Below are positions 1 through 5,262 of a DNA stretch of 6,246 nt, one piece after another; position 1 is the first letter of the stretch; every line of letters begins with the position of its first letter. A program made the position numbers and the translations under genes. Source of the stretch: Desulfonatronovibrio sp. (lineage in GTDB: Bacteria; Desulfobacterota; Desulfovibrionia; Desulfovibrionales; Desulfonatronovibrionaceae); assembly GCA_003558575.1 (NCBI GenBank), contig PWPY01000218.1, forward strand, positions 1-6,246, written 5' to 3'. Below the pieces are notes generated by a model. It made no database searches. It saw only the letters and a list, made by a program, of their open reading frames with translations, and was not told the DNA's origin.

Positions 1-303
1 GAGTTTGTTAGCCGGTATGGGAGCGATTAAAGCCACAACTCCCAAAATTATTCCAAGGTTAAAGATGTTTGAACCAATTACATTTGACAAAGCGATGTCG
101 CCAAGGCCCCGTATGGCAGCAGTTAAAGTAACCAGAAATTCAGGCAGGGATGTGCCCAGGGCAACGATTGTCAGTCCGATGGTCAATTCTGATAAGCGGA
201 ATTTTCTGGCAATGGCTGAGGCGCTGTCAACAATCCAGACCGCCCCTGACCACAAAAAAAAGGCGCTGATAACCAGCAGAAAAGAATTAAATATGACTTC
301 CAT
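1..303 (-). CDS. Calcium/sodium antiporter of the CaCA family (YrbG-like), N-terminal part, runs off the left edge
   Basis: Reading the minus strand from the ATG at 303-301 gives 101 residues with no stop. The protein should be an integral inner-membrane cation/Ca2+ exchanger. Residues about 5-25 form a first hydrophobic segment, and residues 41-63 carry the alpha-1 repeat signature of the family with GTSLPE at 50-55. A second conserved stretch, GSNIFN, lies at 77-82, followed by a hydrophobic segment (83-96). GTSLPE and GSN(I)xN are the ion-binding region known for CaCA exchangers; full members are about 310-360 residues, so roughly two thirds lies outside the window. The ATG overlaps the stop codon of the upstream PP-loop gene by one base (TAATG), so translational coupling is likely and both probably share one transcript. 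An 8-A run at 254-261 lies inside the gene, and the frame is intact across it. The functional link to the upstream gene is unclear. Confidence 0.9.
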   Translation of the reverse strand, partial: MEVIFNSFLLVISAFFLWSGAVWIVDSASAIARKFRLSELTIGLTIVALGTSLPEFLVTLTAAIRGLGDIALSNVIGSNIFNLGIILGVVALIAPIPANKL

Positions 304-1370
304 TAGAGTGTATGACTATCCTCAGTTTTATCCGGATAAGATGGTTTTTTCCAGACGGGTTCCTGCCACTGAAGAGACTGTTGCTGTCCAGGCCAGATTA
401 GAAATTCTTTTTCCCAGTCTTCCTTTTGAACAACAAGGTCAACCTTGCGGTTTGACTGTCTGGCTTTGGGTGAAAATCTGCTGAGAACTTCACAGGCGCT
501 TTCCAGAATTTCCTCAGGCAATGATGCGTCATCTATGGGTCTTAGCAGCCCCAGAGGACCTGGGAAGAATTTGAGGTTGATGATGTAGTCTTTGTCTGTG
601 GCCAGGCTTGTCAGACGTTCGTTATCTTCTTTGTTGCGTCCAATGCATAGCCAGTAGTTTCTATTCCATAGCTGCCTGCCTGTGTTTGCCAGATAAAAGT
701 CATCCGGCTGAGGATCTTTTTTCTTTTCAAGTAACGGTATATACCGCCTGGCGGATTCTTTTTCAGTGAGCAGGCATCCCCCGGCAGGTGTGGGGATGGG
801 ATCAATATTAAACTTTTTAGCCAACCGGATCTGGTCTTTTCGTCCTCTTCCGGAAATTGCACCCAGTTTTTCTCTGAGTATGATGCCTTTTTTTTCAGGA
901 TCAGTGGGTGGCAGATGTCTGGCGCTCAGGGAGCGAACTAAAATGTTTTTTACATCAGCATCCCTCCTGATAATATTCAGGGTGTCAATGCGCTGGGACA
1001 TGGGCCTTTGCCCAAGGACTTCTCCTGAAATAATAAAACTGGCCTGATGTTGACCGAGCATTTTTTTTGCCGCAGTAAGCATTAGTATTTTGCAGTCAAC
1101 ACAAGGGTTAAGGATCTTGCCCAGTCCATATCTGGGACCGTCTATAAACATGGAAATAAATTCTCTGGACACGTCTACAGGAAGGATAGATAAACCGTAG
1201 GTTTCCTCCCACAAGGTAATTTTTTCAGGATGGCCAAAAAAAGGAGAAATAAAGTGAAGGCCAAGTACCCTTAGTCCCTGGGCTTGAATCAGTTTTATAG
1301 CAAGAATGGAGTCCAGCCCTCCTGAAAAAAGGGCTAATGCATCGTATGCTTGATTGCTGTGGTTGTTCAT
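303..1370 (-). CDS. PP-loop ATPase, tRNA thiouridylase-like protein (ThiI/MnmA-type adenylation domain) with C-terminal extension
   Basis: A 355-residue cytoplasmic protein of the adenine-nucleotide alpha-hydrolase superfamily. The ATP-pyrophosphatase P-loop SGGLDS is at residues 16-21, right after the start, as in MnmA and ThiI catalytic domains. NPCVDCK at 88-94 supplies a C90-x-x-C93 pair, GEVLGQRP lies at 116-123, and a third cysteine, C199, sits in TPAGGCLLTE (194-203). A CxxC pair plus a distal cysteine is known in tRNA thiolases that hold a [4Fe-4S] cluster (TtcA/TtuA/ThiI-type); whether this one does is inference. Residues about 225-315 form a separate region (FYLANTGRQLW...GPLGLLRP) resembling the NFACT-R-like RNA-binding domain found behind such PP-loop domains in deltaproteobacteria. 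The likely role is adenylation and thiolation of a tRNA uridine, but the substrate base cannot be read from sequence. The ATG is the only usable start because an in-frame TAA lies just upstream. No clear Shine-Dalgarno precedes it (upstream bases are ATATCAAAAA). First gene of a pair with the CaCA exchanger. Confidence 0.85.
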   Translation of the reverse strand: MNNHSNQAYDALALFSGGLDSILAIKLIQAQGLRVLGLHFISPFFGHPEKITLWEETYGLSILPVDVSREFISMFIDGPRYGLGKILNPCVDCKILMLTAAKKMLGQHQASFIISGEVLGQRPMSQRIDTLNIIRRDADVKNILVRSLSARHLPPTDPEKKGIILREKLGAISGRGRKDQIRLAKKFNIDPIPTPAGGCLLTEKESARRYIPLLEKKKDPQPDDFYLANTGRQLWNRNYWLCIGRNKEDNERLTSLATDKDYIINLKFFPGPLGLLRPIDDASLPEEILESACEVLSRFSPKARQSNRKVDLVVQKEDWEKEFLIWPGQQQSLQWQEPVWKKPSYPDKTEDSHTL

Positions 1371-1440
1371 TTTTTGATATGTTTAGGTAGTGCTCATTAA
1401 AGGTCAGTGAGGATAAACGAAAAAAGGTCCAAGTCAGTTC

Positions 1441-1470
1441 TTGACATGTATATTTAGGATGCTGTAGAAA
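1441..1470 (+). promoter_or_regulatory. Likely sigma-70 promoter for tRNA-Ser
   Basis: A perfect -35 box TTGACA (1441-1446) is followed after 18 bp by TAGAAA (1465-1470), four of six matches to TATAAT. It points at the tRNA, whose 5' end is 71 bp downstream, leaving room for a short 5' leader to be trimmed by RNase P. The -35 box is strong and the -10 is mediocre. Confidence 0.45.
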
Positions 1471-1475
1471 GTAAA
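1447..1475 (-). promoter_or_regulatory. Possible sigma-70 promoter for the PP-loop gene
   Basis: On the minus strand TTTACT (1475-1470) and TATACA (1452-1447) stand 17 bp apart, each matching the consensus at four of six positions, about 77 bp before the start codon. It overlaps the candidate tRNA promoter on the other strand. Weak by sequence alone. Confidence 0.3.
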
Positions 1476-1541
1476 GTTTGCGCTTGAGGTGGTTTGTGAG
1501 TTTTTCTTAGCTTTGCAAGCTACCCTGCTATTAACTAATGC

Positions 1542-1629
1542 GGAGGGATGGCCGAGTGGTTTAAGGCGGCGGTCTTGAAAACCGTTGACCCGAAAGGGTC
1601 CGGGAGTTCGAATCTCTCTCCCTCCGCCA
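1542..1629 (+). tRNA. tRNA-Ser (anticodon UGA), CCA encoded
   Basis: An 88-nt class II tRNA. The acceptor stem GGAGGGA (1542-1548) pairs perfectly with TCCCTCC (1619-1625), followed by discriminator G1626, as expected for serine tRNAs, and an encoded CCA at 1627-1629. The anticodon stem GCGGT/ACCGT (1569-1573/1581-1585) closes the loop CTTGAAA (1574-1580), giving anticodon TGA at 1576-1578, which reads UCN codons, mainly UCA. The long variable arm diagnostic of Ser (GACCC-GAAA-GGGTC) lies at about 1587-1600. The T arm GGGAG-TTCGAAT-CTCTC spans 1602-1618 with one G-T wobble. No U-rich terminator hairpin follows immediately. The gene is complete, and it lies directly beside the toxin-antitoxin block; tRNA 3' ends are common integration sites. 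Confidence 0.97.
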
Positions 1630-1691
1630 TTTCATTAACAAAATAAGATGTTTAAAGTATAGATGTTTTGTGTGCCACCAACTTAAAAACT

Positions 1692-1728
1692 TTGAATTTA
1701 AAGCGATTGTTATTCTTATCAGAATAAC
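1692..1728. repeat. Left copy of an imperfect direct repeat bracketing the toxin-antitoxin/nuclease/lipoprotein block
   Basis: TTGAATTTAAA (1692-1702) is followed 8 bp later by TATTCTTATCAGAATA (1711-1726). The right copy has the identical 11-mer at 3107-3117 and TATTCCATCAGAATA at 3133-3147, in the same order and orientation but 15 bp apart. Both end in a palindrome. The DNA is AT-rich, so some of the likeness could be chance, but two ordered matching blocks make common origin plausible. Confidence 0.5.
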
Positions 1729-1729
1729 A
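1708..1729. repeat. Perfect inverted repeat downstream of the toxin gene
   Basis: TGTTATTCT (1708-1716) and AGAATAACA (1721-1729) are perfectly complementary around the 4-base loop TATC, with a further possible wobble pair. As RNA this would be a 9-bp hairpin about 15 bases after the toxin stop codon. No U-run follows on either strand, so it is not a standard intrinsic terminator; it may protect the transcript 3' end or be a protein-binding palindrome. Confidence 0.55.
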
Positions 1730-1747
1730 GCTAACAGCTAAGAGCTA
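1727..1747. repeat. Three tandem heptamers overlapping the toxin stop codon
   Basis: ACAGCTA occurs at 1727-1733 and 1734-1740, with a one-base variant AGAGCTA at 1741-1747. The last copy contains the stop codon of the toxin gene (minus strand TAG at 1747-1745). Small; possibly replication slippage. Confidence 0.6.
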
Positions 1748-2149
1748 TTCCAGCCAGTTTTCCAGATTTAATCCCTCAATTCGTATGAAATGCTTGATAT
1801 TTCCAGTCGCCATATTCAAATCATGTATAATGGCTGTTGCTGCGATCAGGATATCAGCATCTTCTATGAGCATACCTTTTTTGCGCAAAGAATGATAAAT
1901 ATCCGCAGCTTTGTCTGCTACGGAACGGTCAATATCCATTAACTCACAATCAGATATAAAATTTTGAAACATCAGACATTTTTTTTCGTTGGATAAAGCT
2001 TTTATACCCCGCATTATCTCATAGTAGGAAATAATGCTCATGGTAAATTTCTCGTGAACCTGCAGGTAACTCCTGGATTTTTCTATTACAGTTTCATGAC
2101 CGCGCATAAAGGCGGATAGTATGTTTGTATCCAGGAGAACCTTTTTCAT
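1745..2149 (-). CDS. vapC: Type II toxin, VapC-family PIN-domain ribonuclease
   Basis: A 134-residue single PIN domain, the usual VapC length (about 125-145). The N-terminal strand ends in LLDTN (5-9), giving the first acidic metal ligand D7. The second is E44 in YYEIMRG (42-48). The third cluster is IEDADILIAATA (95-106) with D97 and D99, and the C-terminal TGNIKHF (115-121) supplies the usual polar residue N117. Known VapC proteins are Mg2+-dependent endoribonucleases, often cutting tRNA or rRNA and inhibited by their antitoxin; the target here cannot be deduced. The active-site set is complete, so the toxin is probably functional. The ATG overlaps the antitoxin stop by four bases (ATGA), the classic coupled arrangement. 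A tRNA gene lies 115 bp beyond the 3' end on the other strand. Confidence 0.9.
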   Translation of the reverse strand: MKKVLLDTNILSAFMRGHETVIEKSRSYLQVHEKFTMSIISYYEIMRGIKALSNEKKCLMFQNFISDCELMDIDRSVADKAADIYHSLRKKGMLIEDADILIAATAIIHDLNMATGNIKHFIRIEGLNLENWLE

Positions 2150-2400
2150 AACTCCAGTTTCCGGTTCTTGAATATGCTCTTTCTCTGGACAGCCTGTTCA
2201 AAAAGTTCATTTTCTTCAGAGCTCATATCTCCAAGCATTGAGGCATATTTCATAATATCAGGTTTTGCTCCTTTCTGCTTTCCCTTCAGGATTTCTTCCT
2301 TCATAAAATGAATCATTTTAATTATTTTTTCTGTTTCTTCCTGATCAAGCTCTTTTATTTCCTCAATCAACCTTTTTTCAATGGTGCTCTGAGCCTGCAT
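2146..2400 (-). CDS. Probable cognate antitoxin of the VapC toxin (VapB-like, DUF2281-like N-terminus)
   Basis: An 84-residue, charged protein placed directly before the PIN toxin with a 4-base overlap, which is the main evidence for an antitoxin role. Residues about 7-38 form an amphipathic helix (EKRLIEEIKELDQEETEKII, then a hydrophobic/charged stretch) resembling the leucine-rich helix of DUF2281-type small proteins. After a KGKQKGAKPD linker (39-48), residues 49-84 look like the flexible tail that wraps VapC, ending in a basic, toxin-binding-like stretch. No clear AbrB or ribbon-helix-helix DNA-binding domain is obvious, so the family name is uncertain. The start is supported by a good Shine-Dalgarno, GGGAGGTT at 2411-2404, four bases upstream of ATG, with nothing better placed. 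The pair is probably autoregulated, as is usual for type II modules. Confidence 0.8.
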   Translation of the reverse strand: MQAQSTIEKRLIEEIKELDQEETEKIIKMIHFMKEEILKGKQKGAKPDIMKYASMLGDMSSEENELFEQAVQRKSIFKNRKLEL

Positions 2401-2690
2401 GGCAACCTCCCTGTGCTGTATCTCAATCCCAAAATAATTCCCCGAGCTAATTTGTCTAATGGCTGATCTGACTCAGGGCTATCTATGTCGTACAATCGGA
2501 TTCTCACCTGTTCATTACCTTTATTCAGAACCATGATGGTATCTCCGCCAGAGACGCGGATAACCCTGCCCCGGCCAGACCCAGAGCAGGGTGGTAAGGA
2601 TGAGGAAATTGATCTATTAAAGTCAGGCTTACTTGATAATTTCCCAAGTGCCATCTTCCATTCGGCAGGCTGTGCCATAGGCCTGTTCAA
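2367..2690 (-). pseudogene. Truncated staphylococcal-nuclease (thermonuclease) domain remnant
   Basis: The open frame gives 107 codons, but only its residues about 40-83 (2573-2442) look like a real protein: RGRVIRVSGGDTI, then QVRIRLYDIDSPE and QPLDKLAR. This matches the N-terminal beta-barrel of SNase nucleases. Of the known active site, the equivalents of D21 (D50 here), R35 (R65), D40 (D70) and E43 (E73) are present. The D19 position is glycine (SGGDT rather than DGDT), and everything after about residue 83, including the region of catalytic R87, is missing. From there the frame runs into the antitoxin gene. The first ~40 codons overlap the end of the lipoprotein gene and look non-native. 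In the neighbouring frame just upstream, a hydrophobic stretch (FLILTTLLWVW, about 2607-2575) resembles the lost signal peptide, which suggests a frameshift as well. Probably the decayed remains of a secreted nuclease once downstream of the lipoprotein; a functional short protein is unlikely. Confidence 0.7.
2431..2458 (-). promoter_or_regulatory. Possible promoter of the toxin-antitoxin pair
   Basis: On the minus strand TAGACA (2458-2453) and TATTTT (2436-2431) are 16 bp apart, with the start codon 30 bp further down. It lies at the point where similarity to the nuclease fragment ends, so the pair may have arrived with its own promoter. Weak -10 match. Confidence 0.3.
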
Positions 2691-3093
2691 CTTCTCCGCC
2701 GATAATTATTTCAGTAGTGTATTCGCGGCAATATCTCTGTGTTTCCTGTTGCTGATAGGTATTAGTAGGCGTGACTGCGTAAGAGGTGTTGGTGTCTGGA
2801 TTATTCCACTGGCTTGTCTGGCCTGTGGGCTGAGACTCAAGGGTGGAATTGAGGTTTCTTTTGTCCATCTGATCCATGCGGTCAAGATAGCTCCCAACAT
2901 ATCCACCAAGGGCAGCACCAGCCAGGGTTCCGCCAATAATTGCAGCTGTCCTGCCAGAGCCCTTGCCAATCTGAGTCCCGGCAATTCCGCCGGCAATTCC
3001 ACCCAGGGCTGCTCCGCCAACAGTATGCTTGCTCTCAGCACAGCCAGCCAGGAAGAAAGTGCCAACAATCATTAATATTATTAAGTTTTTCAT
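2629..3093 (-). CDS. Outer-membrane lipoprotein with glycine-zipper domain (17-kDa surface antigen-like)
   Basis: A 154-residue lipoprotein. The N-terminus MKNLIILMIVGTFFLAGC is a type II signal peptide with lipobox LAGC at 15-18; C18 would be lipidated, and A19 at +2 does not signal inner-membrane retention, so outer-membrane sorting is expected. Residues 25-67 are a glycine zipper (repeated GGxxGG/GxxxG pattern, GGAALGGIAGGIAGTQIGKG and AAIIGGTLAGAALGGYVG), typical of SlyB and Rickettsia 17-kDa antigens. A polar, Gln/Asn/Thr-rich linker (about 80-118) leads to a C-terminal domain with C122 and C143 (YCREY and YGTACRMEDGTWEI), matching the C-terminal module of 17-kDa-type antigens; the two cysteines could form a disulfide. 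The start is fixed by a near-perfect Shine-Dalgarno AAGGAGGT (3108-3101), seven bases before ATG, and a TATAAT box further up. The role is probably envelope integrity; no enzymatic activity is implied. Confidence 0.92.
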   Translation of the reverse strand: MKNLIILMIVGTFFLAGCAESKHTVGGAALGGIAGGIAGTQIGKGSGRTAAIIGGTLAGAALGGYVGSYLDRMDQMDKRNLNSTLESQPTGQTSQWNNPDTNTSYAVTPTNTYQQQETQRYCREYTTEIIIGGEVEQAYGTACRMEDGTWEIIK

Positions 3094-3106
3094 CTAATTA
3101 ACCTCC

Positions 3107-3149
3107 TTGAATTTAAAACTAAAATTATAAAGTATTCCATCAGAATACT
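3107..3149. repeat. Right copy of the imperfect direct repeat bracketing the accessory block
   Basis: TTGAATTTAAA (3107-3117) and TATTCCATCAGAATA (3133-3147) repeat, in order, the two blocks seen at 1692-1726. This copy forms the leader and promoter of the lipoprotein gene (minus strand), so the left copy may be a duplicated relic of this leader or the reverse. Confidence 0.5.
3124..3149 (-). promoter_or_regulatory. Lipoprotein gene promoter -10 box with adjoining palindromic operator-like site
   Basis: A consensus TATAAT lies at 3129-3124 on the minus strand, about 30 bp before the start codon. Directly upstream is a perfect inverted repeat, AGTATTC (3131-3137) / GAATACT (3143-3149), with a 5-base spacer, filling the -10 to -35 gap. 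No good -35 box is found at 17 bp (ATCAGT). A palindrome in this place is typical of a repressor operator; the regulator is unknown. Confidence 0.5.
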
Positions 3150-3230
3150 GATAAACCGCAGTGCATGTCTTTGTTTAACACTTAACTGTCTGATAGACAA
3201 GATTATCTTTTGTAACAAGCAAGGCAACTG

Positions 3231-3245
3231 CTCAAGCTCCTTGAG
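3231..3245 (-). terminator. Short hairpin just downstream of the diguanylate cyclase stop codon
   Basis: CTCAAG (3231-3236) and CTTGAG (3240-3245) form a perfect 6-bp stem with a 3-base loop, 8 bases after the cyclase stop. The downstream minus-strand sequence is only mildly T-rich (CAGTTGCCTTGCTTGTT), so intrinsic termination is uncertain. Confidence 0.3.
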
Positions 3246-3253
3246 ATTTGCTT

Positions 3254-4963
3254 CTATGCACCCCCCTGGGTGAACTCTTCCAGGTCCTTAAAGAATAGAT
3301 ATTCCTGTGACGGGTTTTTTTTGGCACAGTACATTGCCTTATCAGCTGCTTCTATAAGCCCAAGTGTGGTCCGGGCATCATCCGGATAAATGCTTATGCC
3401 CATGCTAGCTCCAATAACACAGGGCTGCCCGTTTACTTCAAAGTTCATGGGCATAATATCTCTAATTTTTTTGAGAATTCTTTCTACATCATTTCGGTCA
3501 TTGAGGCTGGAAAGGATAATTACAAACTCATCCCCTCCAAATCTGGCCACAGTATCTGTTTTTCTGGCACACTTGGATAATCGTCTGGCAACCGTTTGCA
3601 GAACAGAATCTCCAAACATATGTCCAAATCGATCGTTAACAGGCTTAAATCCATTGAGATCAATAAAGATAAGTCCTACTTTCTGTTGATATCTCTGGGC
3701 ATAGGAAACTGCCAGATCCAAGCGGTCATTAAAGAGTTCTCTGTTGGGCAGGCCTGTTAATGGGTCATGCAAAGCTTTGCGGGTAAGTTCCTGTTCAACA
3801 ATTTTCAGGGGCGTGATGTCCGTGAGTATGGCATACCAGGCCATAGTTTCGTCACGTTTGTAGGGAACAGTGCTCAGCCTTACCCATTTGGGAACATTGT
3901 CCGGACCGAAAACGCGAAAGTCTGAACCAAAGGCCCTGTTTCTGACAGTGCTCTTTGTGAACTGACTGTGGATATGTTCCAGATCTGAATGGTGGATTCT
4001 TGACCACAATATTTGGGGAGATTTTCTAACAGTTTCAGGGCTGATGCCCAATAAATTATAAATCCCCTGACTCACATAGGCCAAGTGGACTTTCTGATGA
4101 TTGTTAACCATATACTGGATAACCGCACCAGGCATTCTGGAGGTTACTTCCTGTAAAAGTTCTTCGTTTTGTTCTAAGGCCCGGCGGGTTTCAATATTTT
4201 GAGTTACATCCATGGCTACTTCAAGCATATTGATGACATGTCCCTGTTCATTTCTTACAGGATATGCCCTGGTATCCCAGGTTGTTCCGTCATCAGCCTT
4301 GACAAGCCCGTGTTCAATCTGACCGGACTTCATGGATCTGACTACTGGACAGTCATTAAGAAATTCATTCCTGCATCCCCATAGATCATAACATTTTTGT
4401 CCCATGGCTGATTTAAGGGGCGTATTGATACTGTCCATGGCAGATTTATTGCCCCAGATAAGGTTCAGGTCTGAATCAACGCAGACAACAACTTCCTGCA
4501 GACTGTTAAGTACTGTTTCGTACCAGTTTTTTTGCCGGGAAACTTTTTCTTCTGCCCGTTTCAGCCTGAGCATGGCCTGGATCTGGGCTATAAGTTCTCG
4601 TTGATGAACAGGTTTGACAAGGTATCCATCAGCTCCGGTTTCAAGTCCCAGTGCCTTGTCCTGGGAATCTGTCTGCAGGGCAGAAAAAAGCAGGACAAAG
4701 ATGTGCTTGAGAAGCTTATCTTTTTTAATGGTTCTGCATATTTCCAGACCATTGATATCCGGAAGCATTACATCTAAGAGAACAAGGTCAGGCTGATGCT
4801 GCTTAATATGGCTCAGGGCTTCATTTCCTGTGGCAGCTTTGTATACCGTATATCCGGCTTTTCCAATAGTGCTTGAAGCAAAAAGAAGAGCAGTAGGATC
4901 ATCGTCCACCACAAGTATTTTTTCTGCAGCAGGGGATGAATTTACTTTCAAAGCAGATTCCAT
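3254..4963 (-). CDS. REC-PAS-PAS-GGDEF response regulator, diguanylate cyclase
   Basis: A 569-residue soluble signalling protein that should make cyclic di-GMP from two GTP under control of phosphorylation and sensory inputs. The receiver domain spans about 15-130: acidic pair D20/D21, phospho-acceptor D64 in LLDVMLP, S94 and K117 in LVKP complete the CheY-like site. A first PAS domain (about 147-260) carries three cysteines, C191, C197 and C205 (CYDLWGC...DCPV), seen in a PAS subgroup of anaerobes and possibly binding a cofactor. A second PAS (about 270-385) ends in the usual TDIT element (381-384). The GGDEF domain (about 396-560) begins DPLTGLPNR (400-408), has metal ligand D435 in FIDLNGFK, the active loop GGDEF at 476-480 and the product-inhibition I-site RKTD at 467-470, so it is probably active and feedback-controlled. 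No transmembrane segment or EAL domain is seen. The start precedes the receiver domain by only 15 residues and lacks a clear Shine-Dalgarno; no better start is visible. Divergent from another receiver protein. Confidence 0.95.
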   Translation of the reverse strand: MESALKVNSSPAAEKILVVDDDPTALLFASSTIGKAGYTVYKAATGNEALSHIKQHQPDLVLLDVMLPDINGLEICRTIKKDKLLKHIFVLLFSALQTDSQDKALGLETGADGYLVKPVHQRELIAQIQAMLRLKRAEEKVSRQKNWYETVLNSLQEVVVCVDSDLNLIWGNKSAMDSINTPLKSAMGQKCYDLWGCRNEFLNDCPVVRSMKSGQIEHGLVKADDGTTWDTRAYPVRNEQGHVINMLEVAMDVTQNIETRRALEQNEELLQEVTSRMPGAVIQYMVNNHQKVHLAYVSQGIYNLLGISPETVRKSPQILWSRIHHSDLEHIHSQFTKSTVRNRAFGSDFRVFGPDNVPKWVRLSTVPYKRDETMAWYAILTDITPLKIVEQELTRKALHDPLTGLPNRELFNDRLDLAVSYAQRYQQKVGLIFIDLNGFKPVNDRFGHMFGDSVLQTVARRLSKCARKTDTVARFGGDEFVIILSSLNDRNDVERILKKIRDIMPMNFEVNGQPCVIGASMGISIYPDDARTTLGLIEAADKAMYCAKKNPSQEYLFFKDLEEFTQGGA

Positions 4964-5013
4964 GGTCTTTTAATTGATTGTTTTGACGGTTACGCCTTTT
5001 TTATGAAGCATAA

Positions 5014-5042
5014 TTTATAACTCATTTTTTTTCAGAAGTTAA
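5014..5042 (-). promoter_or_regulatory. Likely sigma-70 promoter of the diguanylate cyclase gene
   Basis: On the minus strand TTAACT (5042-5037) and TATAAA (5019-5014) are separated by exactly 17 bp, with the start codon about 50 bp downstream. Four and five of six bases match the consensus hexamers. Confidence 0.45.
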
Positions 5043-5156
5043 ATACTTTTTTATGTTCAAACTCATTCTGTTAAATAGCCGTATCTATAAATCTAATGCG
5101 AACTCTACCCACTATCCAATCAAAGAAAAGAGTGCATAGTCTCATTCTTAAAGCAG

Positions 5157-5262
5157 AAGAGGTTTACCATGAAGGACATGGAGATCATGAAGTTTAAGAC
5201 AGAAGGTTATCTGCCTTTTCTCTTCCCTTCATGCCCCTTCATCCTCTTGGTGAAAAAATCTT
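5157..5262. repeat. Imperfect inverted-repeat element, MITE/REP-like, abutted by direct repeats
   Basis: The left arm (from AAGA at 5157, through ACCATGAAGGACATGGAG and CATGAAG at 5186-5192) is mirrored by the right arm (CTTCATG at 5227-5233, CCCCTTCATCCTCTTGGT, TCTT ending at 5262). The innermost 7 bp pair perfectly; the outer arms pair with mismatches. The left arm repeats a GAAGGACATGGAGATCATGAAG-like periodic ATGA pattern. ATTCTTAA occurs on both sides (5144-5151 and 5263-5270), followed by similar GCA/GAA bases, like a target-site duplication. Arms of alternating ATGAAG/ACATG type recur between genes in many deltaproteobacterial genomes as far as I know; only one copy is in this window. 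Confidence 0.45.

Noticed and set aside
254..261. Eight-A run in the exchanger gene as a phase-variation tract
   Set aside because: The run is short and the frame is intact. Without reads or strain comparison there is no evidence of switching.
5..484. 159-codon plus-strand open frame
   Set aside because: It is antisense to the CaCA exchanger and the 3' end of the PP-loop gene, both of which show clear family motifs. Its own translation shows no recognisable domain.
1622..1629. The tRNA 3' end CTCCGCCA as an integration core, repeated at 2543-2550 and near 3014
   Set aside because: Only 8 bases match, the copies lie inside coding-like sequence of the nuclease remnant and lipoprotein gene, and no integrase or longer att repeat is present. 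Chance is more likely.
2485..3075. 196-codon plus-strand open frame opposite the lipoprotein
   Set aside because: It is the antisense shadow of the glycine/alanine-rich lipoprotein gene and the nuclease remnant, with low-complexity translation and no ribosome-binding site.
3187..3199. Small palindrome TGTCT-GAT-AGACA between the lipoprotein and cyclase genes
   Set aside because: It has only 5-bp arms, no promoter elements around it and no second copy, so there is not enough to call it an operator.
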